A DNA stretch of 37,829 nucleotides from Nocardioides jensenii JCM 1364 = NBRC 14755 (GTDB lineage: Bacteria; Actinomycetota; Actinomycetes; Propionibacteriales; Nocardioidaceae), in contig NZ_BCRJ01000043.1 in NCBI RefSeq assembly GCF_001552535.1, forward strand, positions 1-37,829, read 5' to 3'. Positions 8,145 to 18,854 of this stretch are shown here, piece after piece. Both the position numbers and the translations under genes were made by a program. The notes under the pieces were generated by a model. It had not been told where the DNA came from. It did not search any database and was given only the letters and a program-made list of their open reading frames with translations. Each line of letters begins with the position of its first letter. Positions within the stretch are counted from its first letter, which is position 1.

Positions 8145-9215
8145 TCACGCATGCGGGTCCACCAGCACCTTGGTGTGGCTGCTCCTGCCCGAGTCGAGCT
8201 CCTCGAGGAGGTCGCCGAGCTCGGACAACCCGACGGTGCCGGTGTGCAGCGGGGCGACGTCGATCCTCTTCTCGGCGATGAGCTGGATGGTGGCGACGAA
8301 GTCGTCGTGGTTGTAGGCCAGGGAGCCGATGACGGCCAGCTCGCGGACCTGCCAGTCGGCGTAGCTCACCGTCGAGGTGTCCAGCGGGAAACCGAGCAGG
8401 GCCAGTGTGCCGCCGCGGCGTACGAGCTCGGCGGACGGCTGCAGGAGAGCGGCCACGCCCGTGCACTCGTAGAGCACGTCGGCGCCGCGGCCGTCGGTCG
8501 TGGCCTCGACGCGAGCCTTCAGGTCGCTCGGGTTCACCACGTCGGTGAAGCCGAGGTCGGTGGCCATGTCGCGGCGCGCGGACGAGGGCTCGGAAACGAT
8601 GACGTGGCCGGCGCCGGCGTTGCGTGCGTTCTGGGCGGTCAGCAGGCCGATCGGGCCGGCGCCCTGGATCACGACGATGGCGCCGGGGGTGGCGGCGACC
8701 CGGCGTACGGCGTGGAAGGTGACGGTGGCGGGCTCGACCAGGGCCGCCTCGATGTCGGTGACCTCGTCCGGGACCGGGATGAGCCGGCGGGCGGAGACGT
8801 GCACCTGGCCGGCGAAGGCACCGTGCTCGGGGGCATCCGGGTCGACGCCATTTGCTTCGGCGAAGGCGGTGTCGCACTGGCGTGCGTGGCCGGCGACGCA
8901 CTGGGAGCACCTGCCGCAGGCCGGTCCGACGCCTCCGACGACGCGCTGGCCGACCTCCAGCCCGCTCACTCCGTCTCCGACGGCGCTCACGCGCCCGGTC
9001 CACTCGTGGCCGAACACGGCCGGGGGCAGCATGTGCCCGTCGGTGTAGCCGTGGACGTCGGTGCCGCAGACACCGGTGTAGGTGATGTCGACGATGGCGC
9101 GGCCCGGCTCAGGCAGGGTCGGGGCCTCGTTCGTCTCGTGCAGCGTGCGGGGTCCGGTGACGGTCACCACGGGGTGCGCCGTGGGCGTGCCATCCTCGTT
9201 CACTGCGCCGGCCAT
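8145..9215 (-). CDS. Zinc-dependent medium-chain alcohol dehydrogenase
   Basis: This 356-residue MDR-superfamily enzyme shows the catalytic zinc ligands Cys50 (TGVCGTDVHG) and His70-Glu71 (FGHEWTG), a structural zinc site Cys100, Cys103, Cys106, Cys114 (CGRCSQCVAGHARQC), and an NAD(P)-binding GAGPIGLL motif followed by a Rossmann fold. It resembles threonine/sorbitol/butanediol dehydrogenase-like members, and the alcohol substrate is not readable. The ATG at 9215 is chosen because GGAG lies just upstream on the minus strand; a start 18 codons earlier would place the operator at 9256-9271 inside the gene. It is probably transcribed alone from a repressor-controlled promoter. Confidence 0.87.
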   Translation of the reverse strand: MAGAVNEDGTPTAHPVVTVTGPRTLHETNEAPTLPEPGRAIVDITYTGVCGTDVHGYTDGHMLPPAVFGHEWTGRVSAVGDGVSGLEVGQRVVGGVGPACGRCSQCVAGHARQCDTAFAEANGVDPDAPEHGAFAGQVHVSARRLIPVPDEVTDIEAALVEPATVTFHAVRRVAATPGAIVVIQGAGPIGLLTAQNARNAGAGHVIVSEPSSARRDMATDLGFTDVVNPSDLKARVEATTDGRGADVLYECTGVAALLQPSAELVRRGGTLALLGFPLDTSTVSYADWQVRELAVIGSLAYNHDDFVATIQLIAEKRIDVAPLHTGTVGLSELGDLLEELDSGRSSHTKVLVDPHA

Positions 9216-9255
9216 GGCTCCACTCCTTTGGTTCGCTCGGGCCCTGGGCCCATTC

Positions 9256-9277
9256 GGTTGAATGTTCAACCATCATA
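9256..9277 (-). promoter_or_regulatory. Alcohol dehydrogenase promoter with operator at the start site
   Basis: On the minus strand a good -10 box, TATGAT (9277-9272), is followed at once by an inverted repeat at 9271-9256 with 7-base arms (GGTTGAA/TTCAACC on the plus strand) around a TG centre. Transcription would start inside the repeat, which is a classical repressor position (TetR, GntR or MarR-type). No consensus -35 was seen. The rest of 9278-9361 shows nothing clear. Confidence 0.55.
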
Positions 9278-9361
9278 CGTCACAGACGCAGGCAGCACCC
9301 GGGGCCGGCCTTTGGCGCGTCCCTTCCACGAGGGCTGGTCTCGGTGCGGTCGCTGAGCGCC

Positions 9362-10681
9362 CTACTCGACCAACGAGAGAACGCTGGTCCGGCCGGAGCC
9401 CTCGGAGCTGACCAGGTCACCGTCGACCCAGACGGCTCGGACGTCGGCCGGGCTGCCGAGGGCGAAGGTGCGGGCCAGGGCCTCGGCGGCGTCGGATGCA
9501 TGCTCGAGACCGACGTCCAGTGTCGACCCCTCGGCAGGGCAGAGCCACTGGGCGTCGAAGCGCCCGCCGACCGAGAAATCACCGACGTCATCGAGGCCGA
9601 GCGCCGAAGCGCCGGCGCTCGTGGCCAGGTGGAGCAGGTGGGCCGCGGTCAGCGGGTGTCCGAGCTCGCCGAGCAGCTGCTGGGCGAAGTAGGCCTGCAG
9701 GCCTTCCTTCAGCAGCGAGAACCCGGTGCCGGCGCCGACATCGGAGCCGAGGGCCACACGGACTCCGGCAGAGAGGTGTCGCGCCAGCGGGAAGAGCCCG
9801 CTGCCCAGGGCTGCGTTCGACGTCGGGCAGTGCGCGACAGCTGCGCCCCGCGAGGCCAGCACCGCGAGCTCAGGGTCGGTCGCGTGGACGTTGTGCGCGA
9901 GGACGGTGCGCGGTCCGACGAGGTCGTGCCTGGCGTAGGTGTCGACGTAGGAACTGCCGCCGAAGAGCTCGCCGACTGCAGCTATCTCACACGGGTTCTC
10001 GTTGACGTGAGAGGTCAGCATTGCGCCGGGCACTTCGGAGAGGACGGCTCCGCACGCGGCCAGCAGATCGTCCGTCGAGGAGAGGGAGAACCGCGGGGTC
10101 ACGGCGTAGCGGTTGCGGCCGACATCGTGCCAACGCCCAGCCAGGGCCAGCGATTCGGCGTACGCGCGTTCCGGCGTGGTGTGCAACGGGGGGAGCAGAC
10201 GGCGGTCACCGACCACGAGTCCGCTGGTGATCCGCAGCCCCACCCGCGCGGCCTCGGTGAAGAGGGCATCGACGGCCGGGGCGTTGTGGGCGCCGAAGAC
10301 CAGCGCGCTCGTCGTGCCGGCAGAAACCAGGCCGCGCACGAAGTCGGCGGCGACGCCCGTGGCGTACGGCAGGTCGCCCATGCGCACTTCCTCAGGAAGC
10401 GCGCACTGGTCGAGCCAGTCGAGCAACGGCATGCCCAGCGCGCCGATGACCCGGGCCTGCGGGAAGTGCACGTGGGTGTCGACGAAGCCGGGCAGCACCA
10501 CGCCACCGCTGAGGTCGACGACCTCCTCACCGGGATGCTGGCGGCGGAGGTCGGCGTACGGTCCACGGGCAACGATCACGCCGTCCTGCACCAGCAGGGC
10601 GGCGTCGCTGTCGGCACGGAGTACGCCGCCGGCGAACGGGTCGTCGGGGGTGTCGAGGAAGGTTCCTCGGAAGAGCGTCAT
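9362..10681 (-). CDS. guaD: Guanine deaminase
   Basis: This 439-residue amidohydrolase carries the guanine deaminase signature PGFVDTHVHFPQ (His70, His72), then TSHVNENPCEI, VLAHNVH, HCPTSNAALGSG and GSDVGAGTGFSLL with the metal Asp. It hydrolyses guanine to xanthine and ammonia in the cytoplasm and feeds the xanthine dehydrogenase encoded just upstream. Its ATG at 10681 shares one base with the xdhC stop (TGATG), so translation is coupled, and AGGAG precedes it. It is the last gene of the minus-strand xanthine operon. Guanine deaminase after xdhC is a familiar arrangement in purine loci. Confidence 0.93.
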   Translation of the reverse strand: MTLFRGTFLDTPDDPFAGGVLRADSDAALLVQDGVIVARGPYADLRRQHPGEEVVDLSGGVVLPGFVDTHVHFPQARVIGALGMPLLDWLDQCALPEEVRMGDLPYATGVAADFVRGLVSAGTTSALVFGAHNAPAVDALFTEAARVGLRITSGLVVGDRRLLPPLHTTPERAYAESLALAGRWHDVGRNRYAVTPRFSLSSTDDLLAACGAVLSEVPGAMLTSHVNENPCEIAAVGELFGGSSYVDTYARHDLVGPRTVLAHNVHATDPELAVLASRGAAVAHCPTSNAALGSGLFPLARHLSAGVRVALGSDVGAGTGFSLLKEGLQAYFAQQLLGELGHPLTAAHLLHLATSAGASALGLDDVGDFSVGGRFDAQWLCPAEGSTLDVGLEHASDAAEALARTFALGSPADVRAVWVDGDLVSSEGSGRTSVLSLVE

Positions 10682-11510
10682 CAGGAGACCTCGTGGTTCG
10701 TGGGTACGTCGGCGGCGAAGAGCTGGAGCAGCCGGGCCGCGACGCTCACCGCGATGGTGGCGGGCACCTTGCCGCTCAGCTCGGCCAGGCCGATGGGTGT
10801 GGTGATGCGGGCGATCGCGTCGGGGGAGTGGCCCTCGTCGGCGAGCTTCTTGCGGAATCGCGCCCACTTGGCGCTCGATCCGATCAGGCCGATGGTGGCC
10901 AGTCGGTCGCTGCGCAGGGCGGCGTCGCACAGGGCGGCGTCCTCCGCGTGGTCGTGGGTCATCACGAGCATGTGGGTGCCGTGCGGGAGCTCGCCGACGA
11001 CCAGCTCGGGCAACACGGGGACCTGGTGCACGTGCACGTTGGCGACCGCGTCGTCGAACGAGGACAGTCGCTCGGTGGTCAGCTGGTCGGCACGGGAGTC
11101 GACCACGTGCAGCTCGACGTCGTGCCGGGCCAGGATGCGCGCGAGCTCGAGGCCGACGTGGCCCATGCCGAAGATCGCGACCGACGGTACGACGGGCAGC
11201 GGCTCGAGGAGTAGACCGACCTCGCCGCCGCAGCACTGGACGCCGTGCTGGAACGGCGCCTTGTCGGACAAGGCGATCTCCAGGTCCTCAGGCTCGGTGA
11301 CGCCGTCGGTGATCATCGCCCGCGACCGCTCGACGGCGACCGCCTCGAGGTTGCCGCCGCCGACGGTGTCCCAGGTCCGGTCGACCGAGACGACCATCTT
11401 GGCGCCGGCCTCTCGCGGCGAGTGGCCCCGGACGGACGTGATCGTGACGAGGACGCCGGGCTCGCGTTGCTCGCGGAGCCGTTGCACTGCTCGCATCCAC
11501 TGCACGTCGA

Positions 11511-11514
<4 letters not shown>
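10681..11514 (-). CDS. xdhC: Xanthine dehydrogenase accessory protein XdhC
   Basis: This 277-residue XdhC/CoxI-family protein brings sulfurated molybdenum cofactor to xanthine dehydrogenase and is not part of the finished enzyme. The N-terminal domain shows TITSVRGHSPREAGAKMVVS, VGGGNLEAVA and the QCCGGEVGLLLEP block. The C-terminal half has a Rossmann-like FGMGHVGLELARIL and a TIGLIGSSAKWARFRKKL motif. The GTG start at 11514 overlaps the xdhB stop by four bases (GTGA), an arrangement that couples the enzyme with its maturation factor. An internal ATG six codons later is a less likely start. Confidence 0.93.
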
Positions 11515-13807
<2,293 letters not shown>

Positions 13808-13811
<4 letters not shown>

Positions 13812-15205
13812 GCGATCGCCTCCTGTCGATTGGCGGCATGGAGCCGCAGCAGGGACTGTCCGAGCATCGCCGAGCGGTAGGACGCACTGGCCCGGTGGTC
13901 GTCCATCGGGGTGCCCTCGCCTGCCATCACCGCGGCCGCCTCGCGGACCGTCTGCTCCGTCCACGGGCGCCCGACCAGGGCGGCCTCGGTGGCACTGGCA
14001 CGCAGCGGCGTCGCCGCAACCCCACCGAGCCCGATCCGGGCACGGATCACGCTGCCGTCGACGACGTCGAGGGCGAACCCGACGGCCACACTGGAGATGT
14101 CGTCGAACCGTCGCTTGGCGATCTTGTGGAACGCGGTGACCGGCGACAACGGCAGCGGGAAACGGACGGCGCGGATCAGCTCGCCCGGTTCCTTCAACGT
14201 CGTCCGGTAGCCGGTGAAGTAGTCGGCCAGCGGCACCACTCGGTCGCCCCGGAGCGACGACAGCACCAGGGACGCGTCGAGGGCCAGCAGCGCCGGGGGC
14301 GTGTCGCCGATCGGTGAGCCGGTGCCGAGGTTCCCGCCGATGGTGGCGCCGTTGCGGATCAGTCGCGAGGCGAACTGCGGGAACATCTCGGCCAACAGCG
14401 GCACCCGGCCCTCGAGCATCCGCTCGATCTCGCTGAGGGTCAGGCCGGCTCCGATGACGACCTCGTCGTCCCCGAAGGAGAACTCGCGCAACTCGGGTAG
14501 CCGGTCGACCGCGACGACGTACGGCGCACGGACGCCGCGGATGTTCACCTCGACCCCGAAGTCGGTGCAACCCGCGACCACCTGGGCCTCGGGGTTCTCG
14601 GCCAGCAGGCCGAGCGCCTCGGTGAGGTCGGTCGGACGGCGGAACTCCGCTCCGTCCACGCTCAGTCTGGTGGCCACGGCTGCCGGCGGTGGTGAGGAGG
14701 TGCGCGCGGCGAGGGCGTCGCCGTCGGCCGGAGTGCCGAGGGCGTCGGCGGCGTCCTTGATCGGCCGGTATCCCGTGCACCGGCAGAGGTTGCCGCTCAG
14801 CGCGTGCAGGTCGAAGTCGTCGCGGCCCGGGCGGTAGTACTCCGCGGCCATGCTGCACACGAAGCCCGGCGTACAGAAGCCGCACTGGGAGCCGCCGCGA
14901 ACGGCCATCTCGCGCTGCACCGGGTGCAGCGAGTCACAGGAGCCGAGGCCCTCGGAGGTGACCAGCTCCTGGCCGTCGAGGGCGGCGACCGGGACCAGGC
15001 AGGCGTTGACCGCGACCCACTCGGTCGGGGTGTCGGCACCGGGCCGCGCGACCAACACCGAGCAGGCGCCGCACTCGCCCTCGGCGCAGCCCTCCTTCGC
15101 GCCGGTCAGGCCACGGCTGCGCAGCCAGTCGAGCGTCGTGGTGTGCGCGGCCACGTCGGTGACCGCGGTCGCCTCGCCGTTCACGGTGATGGTCGGTGAT
15201 TCCAT
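13808..15205 (-). CDS. xdhA: Xanthine dehydrogenase, FeS/FAD (small) subunit
   Basis: This 465-residue subunit carries two 2Fe-2S clusters and FAD and passes electrons from the molybdenum site to NAD+. The first, plant-ferredoxin-type cluster uses Cys40, Cys45, Cys48 and Cys70; the second uses Cys108, Cys111, Cys141 and Cys143 (QCGFCTPGF and LCRCTGYRP). A flavoprotein domain of the CO dehydrogenase type follows (about 185-460), with VVAGCTDFGVEVN and the FAD-loop NGATIGGNLGTGSPIGDTPP. I start at the ATG at 15205, which has GAGGAGA 8 bases upstream; the ATG five codons earlier would swallow that site. The gene starts 11 bases after the fused permease stop. Confidence 0.95.
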
Positions 15206-15216
15206 GGCTGGTCTCC

Positions 15217-17136
15217 TCATCCCTTGCTCACCATTCTGCTCCGCGCACTGTGAATCGGGTTGGCATCCTGGAGGAAGTCGTCGAATCGGTAGCCCGCGAT
15301 CTTCGCGATCTCGAGGAGTGCGGCGGCGTGCTCCTGCGTGGCGCAGTTGGTCAGCCGCGACCGGCCCTCCTCGAGGATCCGCTCGAAGGAGTAGGCGTCG
15401 CGCACCGAGATGATCAGCGGGAATCCGAAGCGTTCGGCGTAGGCCGAGGTGATCTCGGTCAGCACGTCCTGCTCGGGCTCGGCGAGGTGGGTCAGTCCGC
15501 GGGTGGACTGGTCGCGGAGCGACGCCTCACCGCTGAGACCGTCGGAGACCAGCTTCGAGCCGAGCGCGGGGTAGGCCTCGATCAACTGGAGCTGCTCGTC
15601 CTTGGACCCGGAGAACAGCACCTCCTGGAAGGAACGGCGCAGGGCGTGGGTGTCGTTGAACGGGCGCAGGTCGTAGGCACGCTCAACGGCCCAGCGCGGT
15701 CCCTGGAACAGGGGAGCGAAGGTCTCGACGAACTCCGCGCGGGTCATCGTGTTGACCTGGTCGAGCCGCACCGAGTCGCCCGGCTGGCCGGCCACGGCCG
15801 GACCGAAGTCCTTGCCGACGTGGTGGAAGACGATGTTGAGCACGATCGCGGTCAGGCTGCCCAGTGTGATGCCGCTGCCGAGGATGATCTCGGCCCAGTT
15901 CGGCACGGCCTGCGCGACCTGCGGCTGGGCCGTGACGAACATGGCCAGGCCGATGCTGGTCGCCACGATCACCACGTTGCGGTGGTCGTGGAAGTCGACC
16001 TTGCCCAGGGTCTGGAAGCCGACCACGGCCACGGTGGCGAACATCGCGATCGCCGCGCCGCCGAGGACCGGGTGCGGGATGCCGGCCACCACGGCACCGG
16101 CCTTGGGGATCAGGCCCAGCAGGATCATGATCGCGCCGGCCGCCGCGACGACGTACCGGCTCTTGATGCGGGTCAGCCGGACCAGGCCGACGTTCTCCGC
16201 GAAGCAGGTGTAGGGGAACGAGTTGAGCACGCCGCCGAGGGTGGTGGAGAGGCCGTCGGCGCGCAGGGCCCGGGCGACGTCGTCGCGGTCGATCCGCTTC
16301 TCGACGATCTCGCCGGTGGCGAACACGTCGCCGGTGGTCTCGACGGCGGTGATCAGCATGACCACGATCATCGAGACGATGGCGGCGAAGGAGAACTGCG
16401 GCCACCCGAAGTAGAACGGGGTGGTCGCGCCGACCCAGGCGGAGTCGTTGACGGAGTTGAAGTGCGCGTCGCCGAGCATCCATGCCACGCCGGTGCCGAC
16501 GACCAGGCCGACCAGGACGGCGACCGTGGCCATGAAGCCCTTGAAGACGCGCTGGATCAGGACGATCAGGGCGAGGGTGCCGAGGGCGTAGGCCAAGTTC
16601 TTGCCGCTGGTCGGGTCGGACGTCGGGCCGGCGCCGCCGGTGGCGTCCGCGGCCGCGACCGGGAGCAGGGCGAGCCCGATGATGGTGATCACCGAGCCGG
16701 TCACGACCGGCGGGAAGAAGCGGATCAGCTTGCTGAACCACGGGGCGATGGCGAAGGTGAAGAGTCCGGCCACGATCACCGCGCCGTAGATCACCAGCAG
16801 GCCGTCGGTGCCGCCCCCGGCGGCCAGACCGATCGCGATCATCGGTGAGACCGCGGTGAAGGTGACGCCCTGCAGCAGCGGGAGTCGTACGCCGACCTTC
16901 CAGAAGCCGACCGACTGGATGATCGAGGCGATGCCGCAGGTGAGCAGGTCGGCGTTGATCAGGTGGATCAGCTGCTCGGTGCTGAGGCCGATCGAGTTCG
17001 CCAGCAGGATCGGGACGATCACCGCTCCGGCGTAGAACGCGAGCACGTGCTGGGTGCCGTAGACCGCGAGCTTGCCGACCGGGAGGACCTCGTCCACGGG
17101 ATGTACGGCGGTGCGGGGGCTGCGAGATCGCTTCAC
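15217..17136 (-). CDS. NCS2 purine permease fused to an OHCU-decarboxylase-like domain
   Basis: This 639-residue two-part protein has residues 1-440 as a full NCS2 xanthine/urate permease (LAVYGTQHVLAFYAGAV, AVETTGDVFATGEIVEKRID, NSFPYTCFAENVGLVRLTRIKSR). Residues about 459-622 align with OHCU decarboxylase (UraD): FVETFAPLFQGPRWAVERA, RPFNDTHALRR, GFPLIISVRD, and IAKIAGYRFDDFL. UraD enzymes normally show a catalytic His in HPxL and a Glu in SxxEQ. Here the matching positions read AYPAL (Tyr522) and SLRDQ (Asp542), and the usual Asn before AY is Thr563. Arg617 is kept. The tail may therefore be inactive, altered or regulatory. The GTG at 17136 follows GAGGAGA. The gene heads the xdh genes. 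Confidence 0.88.
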   Translation of the reverse strand: MKRSRSPRTAVHPVDEVLPVGKLAVYGTQHVLAFYAGAVIVPILLANSIGLSTEQLIHLINADLLTCGIASIIQSVGFWKVGVRLPLLQGVTFTAVSPMIAIGLAAGGGTDGLLVIYGAVIVAGLFTFAIAPWFSKLIRFFPPVVTGSVITIIGLALLPVAAADATGGAGPTSDPTSGKNLAYALGTLALIVLIQRVFKGFMATVAVLVGLVVGTGVAWMLGDAHFNSVNDSAWVGATTPFYFGWPQFSFAAIVSMIVVMLITAVETTGDVFATGEIVEKRIDRDDVARALRADGLSTTLGGVLNSFPYTCFAENVGLVRLTRIKSRYVVAAAGAIMILLGLIPKAGAVVAGIPHPVLGGAAIAMFATVAVVGFQTLGKVDFHDHRNVVIVATSIGLAMFVTAQPQVAQAVPNWAEIILGSGITLGSLTAIVLNIVFHHVGKDFGPAVAGQPGDSVRLDQVNTMTRAEFVETFAPLFQGPRWAVERAYDLRPFNDTHALRRSFQEVLFSGSKDEQLQLIEAYPALGSKLVSDGLSGEASLRDQSTRGLTHLAEPEQDVLTEITSAYAERFGFPLIISVRDAYSFERILEEGRSRLTNCATQEHAAALLEIAKIAGYRFDDFLQDANPIHSARSRMVSKG

Positions 17137-17173
17137 GGGTGTCTCCTCGGGGGCATGACTGCGTGGCAGGTCT

Positions 17174-17188
17174 TTGTGACGTGCACAA
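17174..17188. promoter_or_regulatory. Inverted repeat upstream of the fused permease (putative operator)
   Basis: TTGTG (17174-17178) and CACAA (17184-17188) face each other across five bases in the 132-base gap between pucR and the permease, 37 bases before the GTG. A further TTGTG lies at about 17260-17264, at the pucR end. This gap probably holds an internal promoter for the xdh genes, but I could not identify -35 and -10 boxes with confidence. Confidence 0.35.
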
Positions 17189-17268
17189 CAGCATCCGCTC
17201 CCCGAGGCGCCAGCGGCACCCGACGAACCTCCGAAGGTGGTGCGCGAGGAGGCCCCGTCGTTGTGCGA

Positions 17269-18792
17269 TCACCCAAGCGACTCCAGGGCGAGGAAGACGT
17301 CGACCCGGTCCTCGAGGCGGGAGAGGTCGCGGCCGGTCAGCTCCTGCACCTTCTCGATCCGGTAGCGGACCGTGTTGACGTGCAGGTGCAGCGACTCCGC
17401 GGTCCGTGCCCAGGAGCCGGAGCAGGCCAGGAACTCGCCGAGCGTGCCCACCAGGTCGGCGTTGGTACGCCGGTCGTGGTCGAGCAGCGCTCCCAGGACA
17501 CGCTGGGCGTAGGAGCGGCGTACGTCGTCGGGAACGCAGGCCAGCAGCAGCACGTGGGAGGCGACCTCCTCGGAGCCCACGACCGAGACGGGTGCGCTGC
17601 CGGAGCGAGCCACCCGATGGGCGAACCGGGCCTCCTCGAGAGCACCGGTGATCGCGTCGGTGCGGGCCTCACCGCTGACTCCGACCGCCAGTCGGCCGCG
17701 CCCGGTGCCCGGGCCCAGCCGGGCGAATGAGGTTCGCAACCGGTCGGCGAGGTCCTCGCTCGCGGGGAGGATGCCGACCAGGCGACCGTCACGACCCGGG
17801 GCCACGACCGGGGAGCCGCCGACCGCGAGGGCCACGTCCTCGAAGAGCAGCAGTGCGGACTCGTCGGGCTCGCCGTCGAGGTCGACCACGACCACGGTCA
17901 CCGGTAGATCGGGGTCGAGACCGGCCTGGCGCAGCCGTACGGCGACCTCGGCGTGCGGTGCCCCGCCCTCGACGAGCGCCAACACGTCGGTCGACGTCGG
18001 CCGCAGTGCGCGGACGCCCTCGTCGCGTCGTGACCTGTCGACCGCCGCAATCGAGCAGAGCTCCTGCACCGCCTCCACCTGGTCGTGCGGCCATTCCGTG
18101 TGGTCGCCGTCGACGGCGACCAGCCACGCGGTCAGCCGGTTGCCGAGCCCGGGCCCGACCGGGAAGAGGCTGTACGTCGAGTCGTCGTCGCGCACCACGG
18201 CCGGCAGTCGGTCGGCGACCAGGAAGGCCCGCACCAGCGCGTCGAGCGTGGCGGGCGCCAGCTCACCGGGCCCCTGGGCGATGTGTCGTCCCGTGGTGGT
18301 GAGGACCCGACAGTGGCGGCCCACCTCGGTCGAGACCCGGGCGGCGAGCTCGACCAGGGTGCGGCCGTCGGCGAGCGAGGAGAGCAGCTGGCGCTGGCGG
18401 GAGAGCCGGGCGCCGCTGACTGCCGAGCGGGTGGCGGCCACGTGTTCGGTGATGTCGGCGAAGGCGACCTCGATCGGCACCTCGATCAGGGTGCACGCGT
18501 GACGTCGGCAGGCTTCGACCAGGTCGTCGGGAACGGCACCCAGGAGGGCGTCACCGGCGAGCACCGTGGTCGCCCCGCGGGAGGTGACAGAGGCGACGAA
18601 GGTCTCGCTGTCGTCGGCCGTCTGGCGCCAGGCCAGCCCGGTCATCACGAGCTCGCCACCGGTCAGGTAGCGACCCGGCTCGAGCAGGTCCGTGGTGATC
18701 ACGCGACCGACCGGTCGGCCCAGCGAACCGGGTGACTCGTGCAGCACGCGCAGCCCCAGGGCGGGGGCGGCGAGCAGCTCCGAGAGCAACAT
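17269..18792 (-). CDS. pucR: PucR-family purine catabolism regulator
   Basis: This 507-residue regulator has an N-terminal PucR sensor domain (about 1-125: PALGLRVLHESPGSLGRPVGRVITTDL, then ELVMTGLAW). A central region of the CdaR/GGDEF-like type follows (about 270-420). A C-terminal PucR helix-turn-helix (about 440-505) shows TLGEFLACSGSWARTAESLHLHVNTVRYRIEKVQELTGRDL. Members activate purine genes in Bacillus and relatives when purine breakdown products are present. The ATG at 18792 has AGGAG upstream. The gene is divergent from the glyoxylate operon (126-base gap) and in line with the permease-xdh genes, so it can control both sides of the shared promoter region. The effector cannot be read. 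Confidence 0.9.
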   Translation of the reverse strand: MLLSELLAAPALGLRVLHESPGSLGRPVGRVITTDLLEPGRYLTGGELVMTGLAWRQTADDSETFVASVTSRGATTVLAGDALLGAVPDDLVEACRRHACTLIEVPIEVAFADITEHVAATRSAVSGARLSRQRQLLSSLADGRTLVELAARVSTEVGRHCRVLTTTGRHIAQGPGELAPATLDALVRAFLVADRLPAVVRDDDSTYSLFPVGPGLGNRLTAWLVAVDGDHTEWPHDQVEAVQELCSIAAVDRSRRDEGVRALRPTSTDVLALVEGGAPHAEVAVRLRQAGLDPDLPVTVVVVDLDGEPDESALLLFEDVALAVGGSPVVAPGRDGRLVGILPASEDLADRLRTSFARLGPGTGRGRLAVGVSGEARTDAITGALEEARFAHRVARSGSAPVSVVGSEEVASHVLLLACVPDDVRRSYAQRVLGALLDHDRRTNADLVGTLGEFLACSGSWARTAESLHLHVNTVRYRIEKVQELTGRDLSRLEDRVDVFLALESLG

Positions 18793-18823
18793 GTGCGGCT
18801 CCTTCCTGAGTGGAACGTACAGG

Positions 18824-18852
18824 TTGACGTGACTGTGGTCACGTCCTACAGT
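18824..18852 (+). promoter_or_regulatory. Promoter of the glyoxylate/allantoin operon
   Basis: A -35 box TTGACG (18824-18829) and a -10 box TACAGT (18847-18852) are separated by exactly 17 bases, pointing toward hydroxypyruvate isomerase. Transcription would begin near 18859, giving a leader of about 60 AT-rich bases. The spacer is filled by a perfect palindrome (18826-18845). Confidence 0.7.
18826..18845. promoter_or_regulatory. Perfect 8+4+8 palindrome inside the promoter (operator)
   Basis: GACGTGAC (18826-18833) and GTCACGTC (18838-18845) are exact reverse complements around TGTG. The palindrome overlaps the -35 box and occupies the spacer up to two bases from the -10 box, so a bound protein would block or twist the promoter. 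PucR, whose gene diverges from here, and IclR are the candidate ligands. Confidence 0.65.
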
Positions 18853-18854
18853 GA

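Noticed and set aside
8029..9003. N-terminal extension of the GlxA-type regulator to 656 residues
   Set aside because: The extension is arginine-rich shadow sequence of the alcohol dehydrogenase in another frame; a strong ribosome site fixes the start at 8028.
15217..17136. Frameshift or assembly error joining two separate genes
   Set aside because: The reading frame is continuous through a normal linker, and the tail keeps UraD fold residues to its end, so a real fusion is more likely.
18803..18815. TTCC-N5-GGAA at the pucR ribosome site as another copy of the hyi/pyk dyad
   Set aside because: Its half-sites are two bases closer than in the other copies, and TTCC is explained by the pucR Shine-Dalgarno.
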